Of a DNA stretch of 64,000 nt, positions 56,425-64,000 are shown in pieces. The notes under the pieces were generated by a model. The model worked only from the letters and a program-made list of their open reading frames with translations. It searched no databases and was not told the DNA's origin. Source of the stretch: Byssochlamys sp. IMV 00236 (taxonomy: Eukaryota; Ascomycota; Eurotiomycetes; Eurotiales; Thermoascaceae); assembly GCA_001931875.2 (NCBI GenBank), contig MSJH02000809.1, positions 62,001 through 126,000 on the forward strand. The letters run 5' to 3'. Within the stretch, counting starts at the first letter, position 1, and the number at the start of each line of letters is the position of its first letter. The position numbers were made by a program, and so were the translations under genes.

Positions 56425-58156
56425 TGATCTGTAAGCTCCAATATACAACGAGTCATAGCATCCCACTTTCGCGCCACTTTGAGTCGCTATCGGGATGGAT
56501 GTTTCTGCCACCGCCGGGATCAACGTCGGGCCGTGCACTCAGTCTCAGTTACTCTTTCAAGTAGTACATACCATGTCCATTGGTTTCACGACTCATGAGA
56601 GACCAGAAACTGGAATTGAAATCACTCACGGAGCGATCCTTATGTTTACCGTATTCGCATGTCTGCCCTGTAACGAAATTACCCAGACCTCCAGAGGCTA
56701 AGCCATGACGAACCGCGCAGAACGCTGCCTGTCTGATATCTCGAGTTGCGGGGTATCTACATTCTGATAACTTTCCCCTTGCTCAGGACACCGTTTTATG
56801 CTGCCACTTTGCAGGTCAGCGTTCGAGTCGCTTATCTATCCCAATCCGACAGTTACGGTGAGGATGTTGAGAACGTGGAAGCCTATAGAGGCGACGCGTG
56901 TGGAAGGAAAGTTCCGCAGTCATCGAGAATATTTATGTACAAGAATCAAAGCGAGCTGAATTATAAAGAAACCTTGCCTGCCTTGAATGTTCTACACCCT
57001 CCCGGAATAGATAGTCTCTCTATCAATCTACGCGATTTAAGTTTTATCTTCAGGAATTGAAGGTAGAACAGACCGCATTATCTCTTAATTTCCTGTGTCC
57101 ATGGGATAGTTACATGAAGCGGATATCCAATACATTATCTTTATATTGGCCACATCTGGAAACCCTGGACGTTGAGATGGTCCGCAGGTCTACTTCGTCA
57201 GGAAAGTCGCTATCTTCTTCTGAATTAGACCAGCGCTCAAAGTTTCGTCAATCAGAGAGAGGAATGGATATTTAATTACGCGCCCGAGCATCAAGCTGAA
57301 CTTGACTCAGCTGATGACTGGTGGTTTAGTGAGAGGCTGGCTGCACCTGGAGTTGATCAATAATGATCATGATCCGTCGACTGTCCATCTCGATGGGTTA
57401 TGGATTCGATTTGATCGTGAAAACACCATTGATTTTTTTTTCCCCCCGTGATCCATTCCCAACGTTTTCTGCTACGTGGGATGCGTATTCACCGTATGAG
57501 CCAAATGAGCAGGGCGCCTGAAAGTTCCGGCTTGAGGACATGGAAGTTCATGATAAGTAAGTGGCGGAAAAAATACGGCGAGGTGAAATCGACATTAGAA
57601 TTCCACGTCTGGCCACCCGTCTGACAGAAAAATGCACACTTATTTGAATAATGGCTAGATATGATATTACTAGGAGTAATGAGATTCCTCCGTGGCTGGG
57701 ACGGCTGAAAAAGCGCTGAGTAAAAAAAGAAAAGAAAACCCCCCTAGTTTTGTTTTCTATATGCTCACCTGTTCAATTTGATTGGAAAATACTATTATTT
57801 CCTTCTGGTAATAGCAATATAGCATCTACGTATGATACATCACCCCATTCCCCCATTTAGTTATATTGCGAAGAGAGAAGGATAAGCGGAGGTCAGCTAA
57901 ATATAAATAAAAGCTTCAGGTGGGGCGAATTTCCTTCGATGGGGCGGATAGATAATCCATTGATCTGACCGACCCCAGCTCGTAGATTGATTTTCGGGCC
58001 GTAATAATTGCTACTAAGTTACATATTTGCTACTACTTCTACTACACATCTATAAAAATTACCACCAAACCACATAAGCAATGCACGTCTCGAGATAAAT
58101 ACGCTTCAATTCCAACCCAAAATCTACAGTACATACATACATACATACATCAAACC
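56425..58156. other. Intergenic region with F-box/LRR-like relic
   Basis: 1.7 kb. On the plus strand, 56800-57060 and 57057-57370 read in two frames: AYRGDACGRKVPQSSRIF, ETLPALNVLHPPGIDSL then VEQTALSLNFLCPWDSYM and SLYWPHLETLDVEMV. The pattern and the Trp/Asp end (DSADDWWFSERLAAPG) resemble the end of a fungal F-box protein, but the frame is broken near 57056 and there is no start. The remainder is AT-rich. A perfect CATA run lies at 58132-58150, just before npgA. Confidence 0.45.
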
Positions 58157-59266
58157 ATGACCGCCTCAACCACCCCATCCCTAACAAGATGGTACATCGA
58201 CACCCGCCCTCTAACATCTTCAACTCTACCCCTCCTCGAAACCCTCCAACCAGCAGACCAAGAATCAGTCCAGAGATTCTACCAACTGCCCGATCGTCAC
58301 ATGTCCCTGGCTTCAAACTTGCTCAAGTACCTATTCATTCATCGAACGTGTCGGATTCCCTGGGCTGAAATCAGCATCAGTCGCACGCCGGCGCCTCATC
58401 GGAGACCATGTTTTATACCTTCGCAGAAACAGAAGGATGGATCTTGCAGCGATGTTCCTATTCCGAATGTTGAGTTTAATGTTAGTCATCAGGCGTCGTT
58501 GGTTGCGTTGGCGGGGTGTGTTGTGCCATCGTCTTCTTCTTCTTCATCTTCATCAACTTCGTCTGGGACGGCAAAAGTTACACCATCACAAGCGGATCTA
58601 TTCTCTAAACCCCCAACTCCAGCCTCCGCACCAAACCACTCAATCCCCCAAGTCGGGATAGACATCACGTGCGTGGACGAACGATCCCGCCGACGTAAAG
58701 ATTCTATCCCCGCAACACCTCAAGCACTAGCTGAATCCGTCGATATATTCGCCGAAGTCTTCTCGCCACAGGAGCTGGAAACGATCAAAAACATCGCGAT
58801 CTCTAGCGAGATCAGCGACAATTCCAATTCTGATTCTGCGTCTGCAAGTGAAAGACCCACGCAAGCTGTCAATAAGGGTTTACGACTCTTTTACGCCTAC
58901 TGGGCTCTGAAGGAAGCGTATATTAAAATGACCGGGGAAGCACTTCTGGCGCCGTGGCTGAGACAGTTGGAATTCACGGATGTGGTTGCACCGGAGTCTG
59001 TTGTTAGTAATGCTGGTGCTGGAGAAGGGTCTGAGTTTAGTGAGCCGTATACGGGTGTGAAGACTTGGTTATATGGGAAGAAGGTGGAGGATGTGCGGGT
59101 CGAGGTTGTGGCGTTCGAGAGGGACTACCTGATCGCGACGGCGGCAAGAGGTGCGCAGATTGGAGCAGGGAGTATGAATGATGCGTGGGGGAATCTGGAG
59201 AGGATTGATATTGAGAAGGATGTTGCACCTTGTGCGAAGGGCCAGTGTCGGTGTTTGGATCGATGA
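58157..59266 (+). CDS. npgA: 4'-phosphopantetheinyl transferase (NpgA/CfwA type)
   Basis: Intronless, 369 residues, ATG at 58157 in a CAAACCATGA context. Family features in order: RWYIDTRPLTSST and LKYLFIHRTC in the N-half, NVEFNVSHQASLVALAG (substrate loop), VGIDITCVDERSRR with the magnesium-binding Asp, ESVDIFAEVFSPQELETIKN, and RLFYAYWALKEAYIKMTGEAL with the catalytic WxxKEA. A poly-Ser run sits near residues 119-128. It transfers the phosphopantetheine arm from CoA to carrier domains of polyketide and peptide synthetases and of the lysine pathway enzyme Lys2. In Aspergillus nidulans the npgA/cfwA gene is essential without lysine and siderophore supplements. The C-terminal Cys-rich CAKGQCRCLDR tail is less usual. 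Confidence 0.92.
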   Translation: MTASTTPSLTRWYIDTRPLTSSTLPLLETLQPADQESVQRFYQLPDRHMSLASNLLKYLFIHRTCRIPWAEISISRTPAPHRRPCFIPSQKQKDGSCSDVPIPNVEFNVSHQASLVALAGCVVPSSSSSSSSSTSSGTAKVTPSQADLFSKPPTPASAPNHSIPQVGIDITCVDERSRRRKDSIPATPQALAESVDIFAEVFSPQELETIKNIAISSEISDNSNSDSASASERPTQAVNKGLRLFYAYWALKEAYIKMTGEALLAPWLRQLEFTDVVAPESVVSNAGAGEGSEFSEPYTGVKTWLYGKKVEDVRVEVVAFERDYLIATAARGAQIGAGSMNDAWGNLERIDIEKDVAPCAKGQCRCLDR

Positions 59267-59919
59267 TTGGTTTTGATTGATTGGTTGTCGTGTTGAATTT
59301 GAATTTCCGATTTGTGCATGTTTACATGATATGTGATATATTTTTTATCCTATTCAGGATTTATACGATTACAGATGGATAATTACCAAGAGCGAAAGTT
59401 CTGAGTGCAGTCCAGCGAACTTTTTACATTTCTTCATTCTATCATTGGCATCTATCCTAAGACGGCAAAAGCCGTGCTCGATCTGCTCTTCTGATTCATG
59501 CGTTGTGCTTTCGATGGGAGCGAAAAAGGAAAAGGGAGATCTAGGTTGGTATAATAACGTGAAGTCATAGCTGGCTACTGTGCAACAAGACGAAAGCAGC
59601 CTCTCGACAAATTAAGTAATAGTGAATCCACACATCCCGCTCGGTATCCATCTAGTGGCTGGCGTATAATTTGAGTCCAGTTAACTCGACTCGTAGTTCG
59701 CTCGATCCTTTCTCTTCCAAAATCCTTAATCCTGTCTGCTAGTCGAGCACAATGATGAACGTGTGCTCGGGCGGGAAACTGAGCGTATCTTGCTACTATC
59801 GACACCCGGATGGACAATCACGGCTTTGTCCAAGTGAACACCACAGGAAGCCCATTGTAGGTATATACTACCATTTTTACGTGGTAGGGAAGCTGTTGAA
59901 CACTGGCTAGTATCACAAA
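59267..59919. other. Intergenic region between convergent genes
   Basis: 653 bp. Only shadow frames on the minus strand. No gene, repeat or RNA found. Confidence 0.5.
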
Positions 59920-60852
59920 TTAGATTTCAACAGCGGTAGAACTAGCGTTGTGTGGCCTGGAGTCGACCTCCTGTTCATCCTTGTGCGACATTTCAGCCAG
60001 CGTCTTCAGCATCGTCTGGCGTGTGTTGTTGGCGAGACTGTCGACGTCTGCCGGGGTCAATCCCTTTGTGCTGATCGGAGGCAGAACTGCGTACGTTAGC
60101 AAGTGTTGAAAAGCGCGCGATGTTAACGTAGACACCCTACCTTTAACTTTGATAGTACCGGAGTTGAATCTCAGGTTTCGAGGGCTCAGAACATGCGAGT
60201 AGTTCTCCACCACCACAGGCACAATATCAACCTGAGCCTTGACAGCCAGGTGGAAAGCACCCTTCTTAAATGGCAGGAGTTCTGGCTTGTCCGAATAGCT
60301 GCGGGTTCCCTCCGGGAAGATAAAGACGCTCTGCTTATGCACCTGCATCTCCTTGGCCGCACCATCGAACGCCTTCACTGCCGTCTCGCGGTTGGCGCGG
60401 TCAATGAAGACCGTTCCCGACAGAGCCATGAACCATCCCAGGAAAGGTATGTTTTTGAGCGACTTCTTCGCTGTCACACTGCAGTACGGTGGGAAAATGG
60501 CTCCCAGCATGAGGACGTCCAGCTCAGTCTGGTGGTTTCCGATGAACACCGCGGGCCGAGTTGACAGATATTCTTTTCCTTCAATGATGTCGAATTGCAC
60601 TCCAGTGGTATAGCGCATCACCCACTTAAAGCTACGCGCGGTAGCCCATTGCGATATCCGTCCATATCCAGCAACACGGAGAACAATGGAAGCAACGACA
60701 CCGTAACTAGCGCATACGAGCAGAGAGCCGTAAGAGGCCAAACAGCGAGCTGCGAACCCGGCATGGGGAATCTTCACGGAAGCAGCGAAAAAGGACAGCG
60801 TCACGACGACATACGAGGCAATGCCTGAGACGACGTAGCTTAAGACGGACAT
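59920..60852 (-). CDS. slc1: 1-acyl-sn-glycerol-3-phosphate acyltransferase (Slc1/PlsC)
   Basis: Two exons, 60852-60141 and 60086-59920 (54-nt intron, phase 1), giving 292 residues. The ATG at 60852 is the first real one; the frame upstream starts with GTG only. Two N-terminal helices (LSYVVSGIASYVVVTLSFF and LASYGSLLVCASYGVVASIV) anchor it in the ER membrane. Acyltransferase motifs: NHQTELD (106-112), GTVFIDR (147-152), FPEGTRS (179-185), and VPVVVENY. It converts lysophosphatidic acid to phosphatidic acid in glycerolipid synthesis. The tail ends EQEVDSRPHNASSTAVEI and carries no clear retrieval motif. Confidence 0.92.
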   Translation of the reverse strand: MSVLSYVVSGIASYVVVTLSFFAASVKIPHAGFAARCLASYGSLLVCASYGVVASIVLRVAGYGRISQWATARSFKWVMRYTTGVQFDIIEGKEYLSTRPAVFIGNHQTELDVLMLGAIFPPYCSVTAKKSLKNIPFLGWFMALSGTVFIDRANRETAVKAFDGAAKEMQVHKQSVFIFPEGTRSYSDKPELLPFKKGAFHLAVKAQVDIVPVVVENYSHVLSPRNLRFNSGTIKVKGRVSTLTSRAFQHLLTYAVLPPISTKGLTPADVDSLANNTRQTMLKTLAEMSHKDEQEVDSRPHNASSTAVEI

Positions 60853-61978
60853 GGTTGTGGAGAAAGTAGCGGCACACAAGCGGGGGGGTGTCCTAGATAT
60901 ATCGACGGATGGAGGCAGCCTCGATGGCACAGCGCTCTATGATGTTAATAGAAGATATTTGTAGAGACTATGGTATCGGGATCTCACTCTATCTGGTGCA
61001 GGATGATCCGATGCAAATGAGCCTCTCAGAAAGGACGCTGTTCACAATATCAATACGGGAATGTGGAATCAACTCAGAAGACGATCACTGAGCCAGCGGC
61101 CATGTCCAATGGATGTGCTCGATAGTGATAGACAGAAGGAGAGACAATAGAGACCAGTCTTCGCGCGGCAAACCAACCACGGCCAGAGATAAACAGCGCG
61201 ATCAAGGAAGAGAAGAAGAGTACGGGCCCGACGGCAACTGACGTACACGAATACTTCGTTCCTGCGCGCCGCGGCTCTTTTTTTCTGCTGGGGCTTCGGT
61301 CTTCTGTTGGGCACCGCTCACCGCCTTGGCTTGCTCCAACTCCCCGCAAGCACTTGCTCTAGAACAAGATGGACGGCCGTGGATTCTCAGGATGAGTTTG
61401 GTGCCGTCTTGCAGTTACAAGAGCTAATGTAATAGCTACTCGATCACAGGTTGATTATTATACTGTCAGCTGGATCGATCATTTCAACTCAATGCCGGGG
61501 AATTGAATCTCATGTCTTGCAACCATCCGGTCATACGACCTCACTTAACTCCTGCGCCAAACAGGGATGATTGCACATAACCTGAGAATCAACGCGTCAG
61601 TACAAATAACAATATCTATTGATGCCAGAGTCGCGCCGCATGATCAGCATTATATTCATGATCGAAGCCATGGCCCGGGTATCACCGTCTCCTGCGTGGT
61701 TCCAAGCTGACCACGAGAAAGCCAATCCCGCTAAGGTAGTGTACAACAAAGAATCTGCGAGCGGACTGTCTCCATGTCCGATGTGCCTCTCCAAGTCAAA
61801 ATATAATCAGGATAACCAACTGCCCGTAACTCCCGCCCATGCTAATGCTCCTCGCTTCCACAAACGCCAACCGCCCAATGCAGATGTAAAGTGGAATCCA
61901 CCCCCTCAACCCGGAGGGCGAAGAAGAAAGTAGAAAAGGTCTGCCTGTAGCAAGGATGACCTTAAACTATCCAGTCGC
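60853..61978. other. Intergenic region
   Basis: 1.1 kb between slc1 and the 3' end of cdc27. Overlapping frames (61069-61349, 61597-61933) are compositionally unlike genes. No RNA or repeat seen. Confidence 0.5.
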
Positions 61979-64000
61979 CTATGCCATGTCCTCATCGTCC
62001 TCTTCATCTTCGTCCAAGGTTTCCATAGCGTCCTTGATGTATTGCGCCGCCTGCCAAGAAACATTAGTATATATTTCGCCCACAAGGCATGTTAAACTAC
62101 TCACCTTGGGATCCAAATTCAAGGCCGTTGTGAAATGCTTGATCGCATTACCCTTATCGTGCAACATCTTGTAGAGCTTGCCCAGAAGATAATGCACATT
62201 AGCCTCATCGGGAGCAATGTCTTTGAGGACCTTCAGCTCCACCAGGGCAAGCTTGAGCTCCTGAAGTTTCATCAAGGCCCGAGCTTTCCTGAATCGGGCC
62301 AACACCGACTGAGGGGCCAGTGATGAAGCACGTCCGTACTGGATCAACGCCGCTTTCGGGTTGTTCATCTTCTCCAACACCAGACCAATGCAGCAGACCA
62401 GGACTGCATTCGTGGGGTTGATGCTCGCTGCGTTGCGGAAGTGTTGTTCCGCGAACTCCAGTTTGCCCATTTTCTCGTACACCGTACCGAGACCGTACCA
62501 TGCATTGTAATGTCGATTATCCGCGCTGATACCGTGCCGATATGCGTCTAGCGCCTTGTCATATTCCTCGTTGGCAACGTATTCGTGGCCTTGCAAAGTG
62601 AACCCATATGCGAACTTGGGGTCTAATTGGGTTGCGCGCTTGAAACACTTCAAAGCTTGGTCGTGATCACGCTGGTGAGAGAAAGAATTACCCACGGCGC
62701 ACCATGCTTGCGGTGACAACCGATCAATCTCCATGAGTTCGTGGGCCAAGTACGCCAATTCCACGTCGTTTTTCAAATGCCATAGGACAGTCGAGTAGAT
62801 TTCCATATCCTCCAATCGTGATGGTGCAATCGTCTTCACCCGGATGAAGTACTTTTCAGCCTCGGGATACAACGCTTGCTCGTAGTATGCACGTCCCAGC
62901 TGGGAGAGTACCCATGGAGTTTCTCTCTGGCTCTGAGGAAGTGTATTGAAAATCTGAATGGCCTCCTGGCATTTATAGCGATTCAGAGCGAAATATCCCG
63001 TTCCCAGTTTTGAAAAGAGGTCCAAGAGCCAGCCCAGGGCCTCGATTTCTCTCGACCTCTCGATCGAAGCTGCTCTAGAGGTTCCGCTGCTGGCAGTCCC
63101 GTGTGCTGCCGCACCTGACGTATGGTCTCTGCCATTCGTTTCTATTCCATCGCTGGCTGGTTTTCGATTACCACTCACCACGCGACCAACAGCAGACGTG
63201 GTAGCTGTACGACCTTTTGTCCCTGTAGCCTTAACCTTTTTGAGTTCCCTGCTGTCTTTAGCCCCCAACGCGGTGCTCGATAACTTGCTAGTTGGCCTGA
63301 TCTGGTTGAAAAGGCGAACACTCCGTCTTTGAGGCGCCCCAGGTTCAGTTGGCTGGGATGGCGGGTGGGCTACTTGCCCTGAAATCGTCCGTTTTCGTTC
63401 TCCCACAGCTAGCGCAGGAGGCTGCTCTCTTTCAATATGAACCGAGCTCTGTTCCTCCGGTTCCGCCCTTGTTCGAAGTCGAGATTTGACAGTCGTTCTC
63501 ATTTTTGGTGGAGGATCGGCGGTATAGTCGACTCCCACAGTATGCATCGCTCTATTTCTCCTCGCGGGTGCCAGAGGAGGCTCCCATGAAGATTCCGTCC
63601 CGCCGGCAGCGTGCGCGAAACGATCGTCCGAATCACTTTGAGCTACTGGGGTCTCCGATCCTTCGGGTATAGACTGCACTCCGGCAGATGCAACACTTAC
63701 CGTGCTGCCATTTAGCTTTTCCCATAGGGCCGAGCTGCCATATGTAGATGTTGTGGTAAAAGGATCGATATTAGGGTTGGCATTGGCTTGCGGTTGTAAT
63801 GCTCCATTTGTGGCTGACCTCTCGAGCGGCGTGGCATCATTGTTCCCCGGTGACGAGAGCATAGCTAGTAAATCCGGACTCAATTTGTAAATGTTCGGGA
63901 CCCGCACGTTGACGCCTAGGGAACATCGATCAGCAACTCGATTGCAGCAATGTAGCAGACGTCAGCATCTCACCAGTTTCGCAAAGTCCCAGGAACGCAT
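61979..64000 (-). CDS. bimA: Anaphase-promoting complex subunit Cdc27/APC3 (BimA), 3' part
   Basis: Partial: exons 64000-63974 (runs off the right edge), 63915-62105 and 62050-61979. The joined text AFLGLCETG|VNVRVPNIYKLSPDLL is a signature of Cdc27. A long Ser/Pro-rich, presumably phosphorylated linker (about 270 residues) follows, with basic motifs such as RSVRLFNQIRPTSK. Then come about nine tetratricopeptide repeats (for example ALGWLLDLFSKLGTGYFALNRY, AWCAVGNSFSHQRDHDQALKC and AWYGLGTVYEKMGKLEFAEQH). The tail is acidic (ETLDEDEEDDEDMA). Role: scaffold of the APC/C that binds the Ile-Arg tail of Cdc20 and Cdh1. In A. nidulans the gene is bimA. The last intron is 54 nt with no stop, so its retention would add 18 residues in frame. 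Confidence 0.93.

Noticed and set aside
58300..58661. Alternative frame inside npgA (Leu/His-rich)
   Set aside because: Shadow frame of the conserved transferase.
1..64000. CRISPR arrays, operons, phage or bacterial defence systems
   Set aside because: Spliceosomal introns throughout and fungal gene content; no array-like spaced repeats were found.

Overview
This window is nuclear DNA of a filamentous ascomycete, most likely an Aspergillus or close relative in the Eurotiales. The reasons are short GT-AG introns of about 50-90 nt in most genes, 5S rRNA copies scattered singly instead of sitting in the rDNA array, and a set of recognisable Aspergillus-type orthologues: Mrh4, Set9, Rpb9, Pin1, Nup82, Cbc2, Pdx2, NpgA, Slc1 and Cdc27/BimA. 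Species cannot be fixed from the sequence alone. All exon models were built by hand from splice consensus and reading frame, and protein names rest on recognised motifs, not on a database search.

Left block (1-12 kb), housekeeping: mitochondrial DEAD-box helicase Mrh4 (+), a His/Cys/acid-rich orphan (+), a small orphan (+), histone methyltransferase Set9 (-), mitochondrial ribosomal protein uL14m (+), RNA polymerase subunit Rpb9 (-), prolyl isomerase Pin1/Ess1 (+) and another orphan (+).

12-19.4 kb, a probable sugar or inositol utilisation trio: an Itr-type polyol/sugar transporter (-), a divergent Zn2Cys6 regulator (+) and a Gfo/Idh/MocA dehydrogenase (+). The regulator has a TAA inside its zinc-cluster coding sequence, and the dehydrogenase has a one-base shift that replaces its C-terminal tail. 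The cluster may be decaying in this strain.

20-25 kb: a secreted acid-sphingomyelinase-like phosphodiesterase (-) and an AIM9-type phosphotransferase (-).

25-45.6 kb, an accessory island: AT-rich, gene-poor, and full of broken genes and repeats. It holds an SRPK-like kinase, a stop-riddled phosphotransferase pseudogene with RIP-like damage, a small kinase-like gene and an echo of its 3' end, HNH-nuclease and SNF2-helicase relics, two full 5S rRNA copies and one half copy embedded in a dispersed repeat, two intact phosphotransferases, a DUF6914-like gene and a fragment of a second copy, an orphan, and a rhodopsin-like membrane protein. A (TTCTT)n satellite marks its middle.

Right block (46-64 kb), housekeeping again: a Ca2+/H+ exchanger of the Vcx1 type containing an apparent 3-nt exon (-), a 2.8-kb gene-poor gap, nucleoporin Nup82 (-) divergent from cap-binding Cbc2 (+), vitamin B6 glutaminase Pdx2 (-), phosphopantetheinyl transferase NpgA (+), lysophosphatidate acyltransferase Slc1 (-), and the 3' part of the APC/C subunit Cdc27 (-), which runs off the right edge.
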